64,000 nucleotides of DNA from Corynebacterium rouxii (lineage in GTDB: Bacteria > Actinomycetota > Actinomycetes > Mycobacteriales > Mycobacteriaceae), in contig NZ_LR738855.1 of assembly GCF_902702935.1 (NCBI RefSeq), positions 992,001 to 1,056,000 on the forward strand, read 5' to 3'. Numbering within the stretch: the first letter of the stretch is position 1; each line of letters opens with the position of its first letter. Shown in pieces: positions 9,406 to 18,790 of this stretch. The notes beneath the pieces were generated by a model, which saw only the letters and a list, made by a program, of their open reading frames with translations, had not been told where the DNA came from and ran no database searches. The position numbers and the translations under genes were made by a program.

Positions 9406-10302
9406 ATGACAACCCCTAATCGTTTTGTCGCTGGTGCGATTGATCTAGGAGAGGTAAAAGCTCGTGCGGAGGCGCGTTCTCAGGCTCAGCGAGCGGGTCA
9501 GTCGACCGTGGCTGGGGTGGAGCCCACAGTAACCATCACTATGGACAACGTGGAAGAACAGCTTATTAAGCGTTCCATGCAGGTTCCCGTTGTGGTGTTG
9601 ATTGGTACTCCACGAAGCCCCGATTCGGAACAGCTGCGTGCGGATCTTAGCCAGATCGCCAGCGGTGCGAGCTTGAGCTTCATTTTCGCCTATATTGACG
9701 CCGACGCTACTCCGCAGGTTGCCCAAATGTTTGGTATTCAGGGCTTGCCGACGGTTGTGGCGTTGGCTCAAGGCCAGCCTCTGGCTAATTTTGAGGGTGG
9801 TCAGCCACTAGAAGCGTTGCAGCAATGGACTGCTGCAGTTGTTAAGGCAGTTGAAGGGAAACTACCAGGCATTACTGGTGATGATGCAGAGGCGGAGCCA
9901 GCAGAGGATCCGCGCTTTGAACCAGCTACTGAGGCATTGAATGCTGGCGATTTTGATGCAGCTATTGCGGTCTATGAAGAAATTTTGCGCCATGAACCAA
10001 AAAATCAGATGGCTTTGCAAGCGCGGGACAACGCCCGATTGCTGTCGCGTCTGAAGGATGCTGATCGGAGCGTCGATCCTGTTGCTGTTGCAGATGCTGA
10101 TCTACAGAACGTGGATAAAGCATTCGCTGCTGCTGATGCAGAGATCACGACTGGAAAAGTAGAGGAAGCGTTTGATCGTCTCATCGAACTGTTGCCGAAC
10201 GAGAAAGTTAGGACGCGGTTGCTGGAATTGTACTCGGTGTTTGAAACTAGTGATCCTCGTGTGCAGGCTGCCCGATCGAAAATGGCAAGCAAATTATTTT
10301 AA
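9406..10302 (+). CDS. CnoX-like thioredoxin-fold/TPR co-chaperone
   Basis: 298-residue protein with an N-terminal thioredoxin-like domain (about residues 45-160) and a C-terminal TPR region (about 185-298) containing ALNAGDFDAAIAVYEEILRHEP. It resembles YbbN/CnoX, which protects and hands clients to chaperones in the cytoplasm. The usual redox CxxC is absent: the corresponding loop reads IGTPRSPDSEQL, so it cannot act as a disulfide reductase. Start: ATG 9406 with GAGGAG nine bases ahead; a longer frame from 9349 lacks support. M. tuberculosis has a homologue in the same place before glgB/glgE (Rv1324). Confidence 0.87.
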   Translation: MTTPNRFVAGAIDLGEVKARAEARSQAQRAGQSTVAGVEPTVTITMDNVEEQLIKRSMQVPVVVLIGTPRSPDSEQLRADLSQIASGASLSFIFAYIDADATPQVAQMFGIQGLPTVVALAQGQPLANFEGGQPLEALQQWTAAVVKAVEGKLPGITGDDAEAEPAEDPRFEPATEALNAGDFDAAIAVYEEILRHEPKNQMALQARDNARLLSRLKDADRSVDPVAVADADLQNVDKAFAAADAEITTGKVEEAFDRLIELLPNEKVRTRLLELYSVFETSDPRVQAARSKMASKLF

Positions 10303-10387
10303 TAATGATTGTCATTTGTTATTTTCGAAGTAGATTAAATTTAGTCGTAAAAGCTACTTAAGCTTAAATAGAAGATCGAAAATGAGA

Positions 10388-10437
10388 AAGGCACGTTGTC
10401 CCAACCAGCATAAAGCTGGCAGGCAACGTGCCTTCTT
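10388..10437. terminator. Bidirectional terminator between CnoX-like gene and glgB
   Basis: AAGGCACGTTG pairs perfectly with CAACGTGCCTT, with an inner CCAGC/GCTGG stem stacked on it, followed by CTT. Both flanking genes converge on it. Confidence 0.85.
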
Positions 10438-10449
10438 ACATCAGCGTGA

Positions 10450-12648
10450 TTACGCGTCCCAGCGGTAGAGCTGGCCGCTCATTGCAGGTATATGCACTGT
10501 GAGGGAATGCTGATAGCCATCCCAGTCGGTGTCCCACGCCATGACGTCGTTGTCGAGGTAGTTGTCTGCTCCTTCGTAGATGCCTGCATCAGTGTTGAGG
10601 ATGCACTTCCAGTTTCCACCTTCAGGCACACCTAGTTTGTAGCTTGGGTGATCTGCTCCACCAAAGTTGAATACAGCTAGGATCTTGGATCCATCAGCAC
10701 CGTAGCGCACGAAAGACAAGATGTTGTTTGCTGAGTCGTCAGACTTTGTCCAGCTAAATCCTGCTGGGTTGTTGTCTTGGCTGTAGAGCGCAGGGGAGTC
10801 TTTGTACAGCGCGTTGAGGTCTTGTACCAAGGTGCGGATACCGCGGTGGTATTCGCCTTCCCAACCGTCCATATCACCCCAGTCAAGGCTTCGTTCTTCG
10901 GACCATTCTTTCACTTGGCCGAATTCTTGTCCTTGGAACAGCAGATTCTTTCCTGGGTGAGCGTACATGTAGGCGTACAGAGTGCGCAGACCGGCTGCTT
11001 TGTTCCATGCGTCGCCTGGCATGCGGGTCCACAGTGAGCCTTTGCCGTGAACTACTTCGTCGTGGCTGAAGGGGAGGACGAATTTCTCAGAGTATGCGTA
11101 CACCATGGAGAACGTGATGTCGTTGTGGTGGTACATGCGATGAATAGGCTCGTGTGAGAAGTATTCGAGTGTGTCATTCATCCAGCCCATGTTCCATTTC
11201 ATGCTGAAACCGAGGCCGCCTTCCCATGTTGGAGAGGTAACTCCTGGCCATGAAGTGGATTCTTCAGCAATGGTCATCACACCTGGGTGGCTCTTGTGCA
11301 CGGTGGCGTTCATTTCTTGGAGGAACTGAACAGCTTCGAGATTTTCACGGCCACCGTAGATGTTAGGAAGCCATTCCCCGGGTTCGCGTGAATAATCCAA
11401 GTACAGCATGGAGGCTACGGCATCGACGCGAAGGCCATCGACATGGAACTCTTCGAGCCAGTACAAAGCATTGGCGACGAGGAAGTTACGGACTTCATTT
11501 CGGCCGAAATCGAAAACGTAGGTGCCCCAGTCTTTTTGTTCACCGCGACGCCAGTCGGGGTGCTCGTAGAGAGCTTGACCGTCGAAGCGACCGAGGGCAA
11601 AGGCGTCCTTGGGGAAGTGCGCTGGCACCCAGTCGACAATTACACCGATGCCTGCTTGGTGGAAGGCGTCGATAAGCAAGCGCAGCTGATCTGGGGTGCC
11701 CCAGCGCGAGGTGGGAGCGTAGTAGCCAGAGACTTGGTAGCCCCATGAACCGCCGAAGGGGTGCTCTGCGACGGGGAGAAATTCCACGTGGGTATAGCCC
11801 ATGTCTTTGACATAGTCGACAAGGTTGGTGGCTAGTTCCTCGTAGTTTTGACCTTGGTTCCATGAACCCAGGTGGACTTCGTAAACACTCATTGCAGCGT
11901 TGTCGTGGTCGGTGTGCGCGCGATTAGTCATCCACGCATCGTCATTCCATGTGTAGGAGGAGGAAGCGATGATAGAGCCGGTTGCCGGTGCTACCTCGGC
12001 ACGCTTTGCCATGGGGTCTGCCTTGTCGAGGCGGTGACCTTCGTGGGTGTGGATCGCAAATTTGTAGACTGTTCCCACGCCAATGTTAGGGATGAACAGC
12101 TCCCAGATTCCGGTCGATCCGAGGCTACGCATAGGGTATTGGCTGGGGTTCCATCCACAGAAGTCACCGATGACAGCAACTCCGCGTGCGTTAGGTGCCC
12201 AGACTGCAAAGGCAGTACCTTCCACATCCCCCATGGCAGTGGTGATGGTGGTCGGGTTCGCGCCGAGTACTTCCCACAGTCGCTCGTGACGACCTTCGTT
12301 AATGAGGTGTAGGTCAAGATCGCCGAGCGTTGGCAGGAAATGGTATGCGTCGGCCTGCTCGGTCACGTGTCCACCTTGCCAGTGGATACGGAGACGATAA
12401 TCGCAGGAAACATCGTGGTCAACGATTGCCTCAAAGATGTCGTCACCTACGGCAGCGAGCTCTACCACAGTCGAATCGCTAAGTAATGCTTCCACGCGTT
12501 CTGCTCCGATGTGGCGGGTGCGAATAACTGCGCGGTCAGCATCTACTTCGTGCCAGCCATATACTCCGTGCGGATCGTGGTATTGGCAGATTTTGAGGGC
12601 GTGGAGGACATCAGGATGGACTGGTGCGACTTGAGTAGGAGAAACCAT
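10450..12648 (-). CDS. glgB: 1,4-alpha-glucan branching enzyme
   Basis: 732-residue GH13 enzyme that makes alpha-1,6 branches in cytoplasmic alpha-glucan. An N-terminal beta-sandwich and a CBM48 domain (about 140-235, with [20 protein letters not shown]) precede the TIM barrel. Catalytic residues are D409 in [13 protein letters not shown]462 in IAEES, and the transition-state Asp in [12 protein letters not shown]-terminal beta domain ends RWDA. It lies 54 bases downstream of glgE on the same strand, the pairing seen in M. tuberculosis (Rv1326c-Rv1327c), so the two are likely one transcript. A terminator follows the stop. Confidence 0.98.
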   Translation of the reverse strand: MVSPTQVAPVHPDVLHALKICQYHDPHGVYGWHEVDADRAVIRTRHIGAERVEALLSDSTVVELAAVGDDIFEAIVDHDVSCDYRLRIHWQGGHVTEQADAYHFLPTLGDLDLHLINEGRHERLWEVLGANPTTITTAMGDVEGTAFAVWAPNARGVAVIGDFCGWNPSQYPMRSLGSTGIWELFIPNIGVGTVYKFAIHTHEGHRLDKADPMAKRAEVAPATGSIIASSSYTWNDDAWMTNRAHTDHDNAAMSVYEVHLGSWNQGQNYEELATNLVDYVKDMGYTHVEFLPVAEHPFGGSWGYQVSGYYAPTSRWGTPDQLRLLIDAFHQAGIGVIVDWVPAHFPKDAFALGRFDGQALYEHPDWRRGEQKDWGTYVFDFGRNEVRNFLVANALYWLEEFHVDGLRVDAVASMLYLDYSREPGEWLPNIYGGRENLEAVQFLQEMNATVHKSHPGVMTIAEESTSWPGVTSPTWEGGLGFSMKWNMGWMNDTLEYFSHEPIHRMYHHNDITFSMVYAYSEKFVLPFSHDEVVHGKGSLWTRMPGDAWNKAAGLRTLYAYMYAHPGKNLLFQGQEFGQVKEWSEERSLDWGDMDGWEGEYHRGIRTLVQDLNALYKDSPALYSQDNNPAGFSWTKSDDSANNILSFVRYGADGSKILAVFNFGGADHPSYKLGVPEGGNWKCILNTDAGIYEGADNYLDNDVMAWDTDWDGYQHSLTVHIPAMSGQLYRWDA

Positions 12649-12702
12649 GAGAGTAAGTACTTTCTTTACATTAAGTTGATATGTGGCGGATGTTGACAGT
12701 TA

Positions 12703-14739
12703 TTAGTTCCGGTAATCGGATTCCCCGCGCCAAGATAGTTGTGTTCTGTGGCTGTTTGATACAGGCGGAATAGTAACGATGTGAGCTACGTTGGCACACG
12801 GATCGAGACGGATAAAGTTGCGTTGACCCCAGTGGAATTGTTGTCCGGACACCAGATCGGTGACATCGAAGGAATCCGTGGTATCACACCCAAGAGCTTC
12901 CATATCAAGTTCAAGTGTTGCTTGTTGGGCATGATCAGGATCTAGGTTGACTACTACCACGATGGTGTCGCCAGTAACTGGGTCGACCTTGCTGTAGGCA
13001 AGAATGGAGTCGTTATCGGTTGAGTGGAAATCGATCACTCGTAGCTGTTGGAGTGCCGGATGCTGTGTACGAATCGAATTGAGCAGTGTGATGTACGGTT
13101 CGAGAGAATTGCCGGCTGCGCGGGCGGCGTCATAGTTGCGGGGGCGTAGTTCGTATTTTTCGGAGTTTGCGTACTCTTCGCTGCCATGGGCTACTGCTTC
13201 ATGCTCAAAGAGCTCAAATCCGGAATACACACCCCATACTGGTGACATCGTTGCTGCAAGTGTTGCGCGTATAGCGAACATGGCGCGACCGCCATACTGT
13301 AGAGACTCGTGCAAAATATCGGGGGTGTTAACAAACAAATTGGGGCGGCTCACATCAGCCATCTCGGCGATTTCTTCGGCGAATTGTTGCAGCTGAGTCT
13401 TCGAAGTCTTCCACGTGAAGTAGGTGTAGGACTGGCTAAAGCCCACTTTGCCCAAGCCGTAGAGTCGCGCTGGGCGGGTAAAAGCCTCGGCCAAGAAGAT
13501 GACCTCGGGATGCTTGGCATGGACTTTGGCAATAAGCCATTCCCAGAAGTTTGCCGGCTTGGTATGAGGGTTATCCACGCGGAAGGTGGTCACACCTTGC
13601 TGAACCCAGAATAGAACGACGCGCAGAATTTCTGCGTAGATCTTCTTCTGAGCGTTATCAAAATTCAACGGGTAGATGTCTTGGTACTTCTTGGGAGGGT
13701 TTTCTGCGAAGGCAATAGAACCGTCAGCAAGTACGGTGAAGAACTCTGGGTGAGATTTCGCCCATGGATGGTCAGGCGCAGCTTGCAACGCTAAATCAAG
13801 TGCGACTTCAAGGTTCAGCTCGCGTGCGCGGGCGACAAGTGCGCGAAAGTCGTCGATAGTTCCAAGACGTGGGTGCACTGAATCGTGACCGCCTTCAGCA
13901 GAGCCGATTGCCCATGGTGACCCTACGTCGCCCGGTAGCGCAATGAGTGCGTTGTTTTTGCCTTTGCGGTTGATCTTACCGATGGGGTGGATTGGTGGGA
14001 AATAAACGGTATCAAAGCCCATGGCAGCTACTCGATCCAAAGCCTGAGCTGTCGTGGCAAACGTGCCGTGAACAGGCTGGCCGTCCTTGTCCCAGCCACC
14101 AGTTGAGCGTGGGAATAGTTCGTACCATGAGCTATACAGGGCTTTGGTGCGTTCGACGGAAATCGAGTAGGTGTGCCCGCGAGTGAGCAGTTCGCGAATA
14201 GGATGCTCAGCCAACAGATAAGTGATTTCTGCGCTGAGTGCAGGAGCTACTCGGGCGCGCAGGGGAGCGTCGCTACGCAATGCGTTGATGACCCGAGTAA
14301 ACGCTGGCGCTAGTGTCTTTCTTTCAGCTTTTGGTGCACTGGTGATGGCTGATTCGAATAAGGCGGCGCCGTGCTCAATGTCGTTATAAAGTTCTTCGGG
14401 ACTTTGACCTGCCTCAATTTTTGTGGTCACTGCATGGCGCCACGTGGCCACGGCATCGGACCAAGCCTCGACTCTAAAAGTCCACGTACCGGGGCGATCA
14501 GGAACGAAACTTGCCCACATGCGGTCGGGATCGAACTTCTTGGTTGCCATCGCAATAGAGGAGGTGTGACCGTTCGGATCAGTTACCACGAGAGTGGCGG
14601 CAATAGCATCGTGGCCTTCGCGCCACACTAAGGCGCTGACGGGAATCATTTCCCCGACCACGGCTTTCGACGGCCGTCGCCCGCACGAAGCCTGGGGGCG
14701 AACATCTTCAATAGCAAGTCGTGTGGACTTCGAACTCAT
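12703..14739 (-). CDS. glgE: Alpha-1,4-glucan:maltose-1-phosphate maltosyltransferase
   Basis: 678-residue GH13_3 enzyme that extends alpha-1,4-glucan with maltose from maltose-1-phosphate. An N-terminal beta domain and helical insert are followed by the catalytic barrel (from about 195). Key features are the YFPPIHPIG motif (246-254), KYQDIYPLNFD (351-361) typical of GlgE, nucleophile D389 in TTFRVDNPHTKP, and acid/base E418 in VIFLAEAF. The C-terminal beta domain carries substrate-capping residues. It heads the glgE-glgB transcription unit and is divergent from an ABC ATPase gene. Other GH13 activities are unlikely given the motif set. Confidence 0.97.
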   Translation of the reverse strand: MSSKSTRLAIEDVRPQASCGRRPSKAVVGEMIPVSALVWREGHDAIAATLVVTDPNGHTSSIAMATKKFDPDRMWASFVPDRPGTWTFRVEAWSDAVATWRHAVTTKIEAGQSPEELYNDIEHGAALFESAITSAPKAERKTLAPAFTRVINALRSDAPLRARVAPALSAEITYLLAEHPIRELLTRGHTYSISVERTKALYSSWYELFPRSTGGWDKDGQPVHGTFATTAQALDRVAAMGFDTVYFPPIHPIGKINRKGKNNALIALPGDVGSPWAIGSAEGGHDSVHPRLGTIDDFRALVARARELNLEVALDLALQAAPDHPWAKSHPEFFTVLADGSIAFAENPPKKYQDIYPLNFDNAQKKIYAEILRVVLFWVQQGVTTFRVDNPHTKPANFWEWLIAKVHAKHPEVIFLAEAFTRPARLYGLGKVGFSQSYTYFTWKTSKTQLQQFAEEIAEMADVSRPNLFVNTPDILHESLQYGGRAMFAIRATLAATMSPVWGVYSGFELFEHEAVAHGSEEYANSEKYELRPRNYDAARAAGNSLEPYITLLNSIRTQHPALQQLRVIDFHSTDNDSILAYSKVDPVTGDTIVVVVNLDPDHAQQATLELDMEALGCDTTDSFDVTDLVSGQQFHWGQRNFIRLDPCANVAHIVTIPPVSNSHRTQLSWRGESDYRN

Positions 14740-14854
14740 AAGCCGATTCCTCTATGCGTAGGGGACTGTTCACTGTCGGGAAAATCCTTCCCGAGCCTTG
14801 CCTCTTAGAGTAGTCAAGCTGTGTCTATTCCACACGCACAGTGAGAAATCCGTC

Positions 14855-15703
14855 ATGATGGAACCTATGACGAACCCGACGAATGATCCGCGTAACCCCG
14901 ATCTACTCCTCGATTTTGATGAGGTTGAGTTCACGCGGGGTGGAAAAACACTGGTAGGGCCTATCACGTGGCAGGTTGAATTGGATGAACGGTGGGTGAT
15001 CCTCGGGCCGAACGGTGCGGGCAAGACCACACTCATTCGGATGGCGGCTGCCGAAGAATTCCCCTCAAAAGGTGCATTGTGGATCATGGGGGAACGCATT
15101 GGTAAAACTGATATGCGCGATTTGCGAGCAATGATCGGCGTTTCTTCGTCTGCGTTGGGAAACCGAATACCTACCAACGAAAAAGTTCTTGATCTCGTAA
15201 TCTCGGCAGGGTACGCCATCTTGGGGCGTTGGCGCGAAGAATACGACAAATGGGACCACGATCGGGCCATCGAAATCCTTGAACAAGTGGGTGCCTACCA
15301 CCTCGCAGATCAAACGTGGGGAACCTTGAGCGAAGGTGAGCGAAAACGAGTCTTAGTTGCCCGCGCTCTCATGACCAACCCAGAACTCTTGCTTCTCGAC
15401 GAGCCCACCGCAGGCATGGACTTAGGCGGCAGAGAAGATCTCGTGGGATACCTTGCTCAACTAGCAATGGATCCTGACGCGCCGGCCATGGTCATGATTA
15501 CGCACCATGTAGAGGAGATTCCCGCAGGTTTTACTCACGCACTGCTCCTAGACGAAGGCGAAGTAGTCTCCCAAGGGCTTATCGACGACGTTCTTACCAG
15601 TGCCAACCTGACCAAGGCATTCCATCAGCCCATCAAGGTAGACAAGATTGATGGCCGTTATTTCGCCCGCCGTCAGCGAACCGCCCGAAGCCATCGTCGG
15701 TAG
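14855..15703 (+). CDS. ABC transporter ATP-binding protein (orphan)
   Basis: About 282-residue ATPase with Walker A GPNGAGKTT, signature LSEGERKRV and Walker B LLLLDEPTAGMD, then ITHHVEEI with the switch His. The signature LSEGE in place of LSGGQ places it near the YlmA/ModF-like group of cytoplasmic ABC ATPases. No permease or binding protein is adjacent, so the partner is unknown; a non-transport role is possible. In-frame ATGs occur at 14855, 14858 and 14867 without a clear ribosome site; 14867 (MTNPTNDP) is equally plausible. It is divergent from glgE and followed by a Nudix gene. Confidence 0.85.
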   Translation: MMEPMTNPTNDPRNPDLLLDFDEVEFTRGGKTLVGPITWQVELDERWVILGPNGAGKTTLIRMAAAEEFPSKGALWIMGERIGKTDMRDLRAMIGVSSSALGNRIPTNEKVLDLVISAGYAILGRWREEYDKWDHDRAIEILEQVGAYHLADQTWGTLSEGERKRVLVARALMTNPELLLLDEPTAGMDLGGREDLVGYLAQLAMDPDAPAMVMITHHVEEIPAGFTHALLLDEGEVVSQGLIDDVLTSANLTKAFHQPIKVDKIDGRYFARRQRTARSHRR

Positions 15704-15781
15704 CGGGTGATAGCTAACGCAATCACGCTGTAGAATATCTTGCAACTATGCTGGACTTGGAAATCGAGGTGAGCTACACCC

Positions 15782-16591
15782 ATGAGTACACCAGTGGACC
15801 TCACTGAAGGGCTTGACGGTGCAAAACTTGCCGTCACGGTGCTCATGATCCGAGATTCCCCCACTGGACTCGAAGTCTACGTGCAAGAACGCGTCTCCTC
15901 GATGCCTACGTTTCCCAATGCCACCGTATTTCCAGGAGGTGGAGTAGACCCCCGTGACTTCGAACTAGATGGTGTCGAATCTGAACACGAAACCTTTGGT
16001 GGTCCAAGCCTCATGCACTGGGCTCGCTTGCTCGGCACAAACCGCAATCGAGCGCGCGCACTGTTATTCGCAGCAGTACGCGAACTTTTTGAAGAAACCG
16101 GCGCGCTGCTAGCTACGCATTCAGACGGGACACCCATCCCTGATGCAACTCGCTACCACCCCCAACGCTTAGCGCTGGAAAGCCACCGACTATCGCTTTC
16201 TCAAGTCTTGGCACGAAATGATCTCACCCTGCGCTCCGAATGGCTGCGCCCCTCAACTCGGTGGGTAAGCCCCGAAACGGACGAAAAAAGATTCGATATG
16301 TTTGCCTTCGTCGCAGTACAACCCCCAGGCCAAGAACCAGACGGAAACACCCGCGAAGCAGCATCAACCGGATGGTTTTCTCCATCTCTGATTCTTGACG
16401 GCTGGCGCGCAGGGCTCATTCGACTCGTCATCCCCACGTGGGCACAACTTCTCAGCTTGAGCCGATTCGATTGCGTACGCGACGTGCAAGAGTTTCTTCG
16501 GCGCGCAGACATGACACCCATCATTGGCGACCCCGTAGACGATCCGCGCTTTGAAGAATTCTATAATTTTACCCCTCCCGAACGCTTCTAA
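15782..16591 (+). CDS. Nudix hydrolase
   Basis: 269-residue Nudix-fold protein. The Nudix box is split across a long insertion: FPGGGVDPRDFE near residue 45 gives the opening glycine, and REL-FEETGALL near residue 101-113 gives the metal-binding REL-EE-G part. This long form, with a large insert and C-terminal extension, is the NUDT19/RppH-unlike group common in Actinobacteria, often predicted to act on CoA or nucleoside diphosphate derivatives. The exact substrate is unknown. It lies 27 bases before the THUMP-like gene and follows the ABC ATPase, probably in one transcript. Confidence 0.85.
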   Translation: MSTPVDLTEGLDGAKLAVTVLMIRDSPTGLEVYVQERVSSMPTFPNATVFPGGGVDPRDFELDGVESEHETFGGPSLMHWARLLGTNRNRARALLFAAVRELFEETGALLATHSDGTPIPDATRYHPQRLALESHRLSLSQVLARNDLTLRSEWLRPSTRWVSPETDEKRFDMFAFVAVQPPGQEPDGNTREAASTGWFSPSLILDGWRAGLIRLVIPTWAQLLSLSRFDCVRDVQEFLRRADMTPIIGDPVDDPRFEEFYNFTPPERF

Positions 16592-16618
16592 AAACACTGA
16601 AAACGAGAATACCATCCA

Positions 16619-17803
16619 GTGAGTTACACCACCGACGAGGTGCATTTCCTCCTCGACCATGATGCAGAAATAACAGCTGTAGCAGGCGCGATCACTCGCG
16701 ACCATGCGATGACTAAAGCGACAGCAGTAAAAGACGCCGCAACCTTTCACAAACATTTTGGCGCCAATGGTCGAGCAGTAATGGAACTATGCGCCTCTCG
16801 GACATCAGCGCAGGGAAAACTACCGCACTACTGGCTGATGTGCCACGATTCCGCACAACAAGCAACGCCACTAGCTGTGGCTCAGCAACGAGCAGACCGG
16901 ATTCACCGTGTCTGTGGAACCGAAGCAATAGTCCACGACGTTACATGCTCCATAGGCACAGAGGGAGCTGCCATCACTGACTTCGGCATGGCCTACCACG
17001 GCAGCGACCTTGATATGTCGCGCCTTCTCATGGCACGACACAATGTGCCTACTGGTCTATTTTCTCAAGCAGACGCACTGAAACGAGCGTCGACAAGTAA
17101 CGATGTCATCATCGCAGACCCCGCTCGGCGCTCGGGAGGACGCAGAATCACGAAACCCGACCAACTTATTCCACCGCTACCGCAATTGGTTGATCATTGG
17201 CGCATAGCTACAACCACAGCCGCACCGATGGCAATCAAATGCGCGCCGGGCTTGGACTTTCAAGAATGGGACGGGTTGGTCAGTGTTGTAAGCGTTGCCG
17301 GTGGTGTAAAAGAAGCGTGCCTCTACACGCCAGAGTTATCTGAAGGATTGACTCGTGAAGCCATCATGATTGGGGTCGATCATAGTGTCGACATCCTTAA
17401 CGACCATCACGATGGCGAAGTGCCAGCTGGGGATCCTGGGACTTTTATCATCGACCCTGATGGTGCGGTCGTGCGTGCGGGCCTGGTCCAACACTATGCC
17501 GCGCGCGAACAATTATGGATGCTTGATGAGCACATTGCTTATCTCACCGGTGATCGCATTCCGCAGGGGAGAAGTGGCTTTAGATTCATTGAGATGGTGG
17601 GGCTTAAACAGCTCAAATCGGCTTTGGTTGCCCACGGTGCTGGAAGCCTCGAAATCCTAGTGCGAGGCGTGGATGTGGATCCTGATCAGCTGCGAAAGAA
17701 ACTCAAGCTCAAGGGCAACACTCCTATGGCAGTGATATGTACCCGCATTGGTCGAAAAGGTGTAGCTTTGATCTGCCATGCGCGCGAACATTCGCAGAAA
17801 TAG
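16619..17803 (+). CDS. THUMP-like domain, class I methyltransferase-related protein
   Basis: 394-residue protein. The N-terminal and middle parts form a Rossmann-like methyltransferase fold with VHDVTCSIGTEG (about 103-114), GSDLD (about 128), and VIIADPARRSGGRR (about 163-176) in place of an Asn/Asp-Pro-Pro-Tyr motif. The C-terminus (about 320-394) resembles the small THUMP-like domain, ending with LKLKGNTPMAVICTRIGRKG. An RNA or ribosome methyltransferase role is suggested, but the DPARR motif is not that of a classic N-methyltransferase, so activity is uncertain. The start is GTG at 16619. Confidence 0.8.
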   Translation: MSYTTDEVHFLLDHDAEITAVAGAITRDHAMTKATAVKDAATFHKHFGANGRAVMELCASRTSAQGKLPHYWLMCHDSAQQATPLAVAQQRADRIHRVCGTEAIVHDVTCSIGTEGAAITDFGMAYHGSDLDMSRLLMARHNVPTGLFSQADALKRASTSNDVIIADPARRSGGRRITKPDQLIPPLPQLVDHWRIATTTAAPMAIKCAPGLDFQEWDGLVSVVSVAGGVKEACLYTPELSEGLTREAIMIGVDHSVDILNDHHDGEVPAGDPGTFIIDPDGAVVRAGLVQHYAAREQLWMLDEHIAYLTGDRIPQGRSGFRFIEMVGLKQLKSALVAHGAGSLEILVRGVDVDPDQLRKKLKLKGNTPMAVICTRIGRKGVALICHAREHSQK

Positions 17804-17834
17804 GAAGAAAATGCCAGATGCATGCTCACGATAA

Positions 17835-17848
17835 GCACAAGTTTGTGC
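17835..17848. repeat. 14-base palindrome upstream of etfB
   Basis: GCACAA and TTGTGC are perfect inverted arms separated by GT. It lies in the 175-base gap upstream of etfB and looks like a small dimeric operator, with no known regulator assigned. Confidence 0.45.
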
Positions 17849-17896
17849 GCTGCATTAGACTAGTCGGGCGCGTGGCCCACAAGGGGTCAAGCGCGC

Positions 17897-17924
17897 TATA
17901 AAAAACAAATAGATGTTCATCTAT
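17897..17924 (+). promoter_or_regulatory. Putative etfB -10 box and overlapping palindromic operator
   Basis: TATAAA (17897-17902) fits a -10 box. Starting seven bases downstream, where transcription would begin, lies the perfect palindrome ATAGATG-tt-CATCTAT (17909-17924). A repressor bound here would block the start site. No convincing -35 is visible, and the regulator is unknown. Confidence 0.45.
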
Positions 17925-17978
17925 GCGGACGAGCACTTCGTTGGTTCTTGTGCGCACAATGAGGAAGGAATGGCACCG

Positions 17979-18773
17979 ATGCCCGCTATTGTGGCTCTGG
18001 TCAAAAATGTTCCCGACACGTGGTCGGTGAAAAAGCTCGAGGCTGATTACACGTTGGATCGCACGAACGTGGATTCAGTCATCGATGAGATTAATGAGTA
18101 CGCAGTGGAGCAGGCATTGCGGCTTCGCGACGACAACCCAGATGCTGGATACGAAGTCGTGGCGTTGTCTTTAGGTCCAACAAATGCTGAAGAAGCTTTA
18201 CGCAAGGCATTGGCGATGGGCGCAGATCGTGCGGTGTTGCTTTCCGACGATAGCCTCGCAGGTTCCGATGTTCTGGGTACTGCGTGGGCATTGCATAACG
18301 CGATTAATCAAATCCCTGACATTGCAATGGTTGTTACAGGCTCTGCATCTTCTGATGGCTCAATGGGCGCTGTTCCAGGAATTCTGAGCGAATATCGTCA
18401 ACAGCCTGCATTAACACACCTACGTTCCGTGGCTATAGTCGATGGTGTAGTCAAAGGCATCCGCGAAACTCATGATGGTGATTTTGCGGTTGAGGCACCA
18501 CTACCCGCGATTATTTCTGTAACCGAAAAAGCAGATAAACCACGGTTCCCTAATTTCAAAGGCATTATGGCAGCGAAAAAGGCCGAGATTACCCGCATGG
18601 CGCTGTCATCCATTGGCGTAGCACCTGAACAAGTTGGTTTGGCGCACGCAGCAACCGTAGTCACGGCTGCAACAGAACGACCAGCCCGTGTCGCCGGTGA
18701 AGTTATTAACACATCCTCTGCTGAAGCAGCGGCAAAGATTGCAGACTTCTTGGCTGCGGAAAAGCTTATTTAA
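17979..18773 (+). CDS. etfB: Electron transfer flavoprotein subunit beta
   Basis: 264-residue small subunit of ETF, the soluble FAD/AMP protein that takes electrons from acyl-CoA dehydrogenases and passes them to the quinone pool. The N-terminus IVALVKNVPDTWS and the motif LRKALAMGADRAVLL are family features. The GSASSDGSMGAVPGILSEY stretch also fits. Upstream in-frame starts exist (17913, 17970). ATG 17979 is chosen because it has AGGAAGG about 11 bases ahead and matches the conserved N-terminus. etfA follows after 17 bases, as in M. tuberculosis (fixA-fixB). Confidence 0.93.
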   Translation: MPAIVALVKNVPDTWSVKKLEADYTLDRTNVDSVIDEINEYAVEQALRLRDDNPDAGYEVVALSLGPTNAEEALRKALAMGADRAVLLSDDSLAGSDVLGTAWALHNAINQIPDIAMVVTGSASSDGSMGAVPGILSEYRQQPALTHLRSVAIVDGVVKGIRETHDGDFAVEAPLPAIISVTEKADKPRFPNFKGIMAAKKAEITRMALSSIGVAPEQVGLAHAATVVTAATERPARVAGEVINTSSAEAAAKIADFLAAEKLI

Positions 18774-18790
18774 GGTTTAGGAGAACAGAT

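Noticed and set aside
10302..10330. AATGATTGTCATT, looking like a metal (Zur/Fur) box after the CnoX-like gene
   Set aside because: It lies between the ends of two convergent genes and has no promoter to control.
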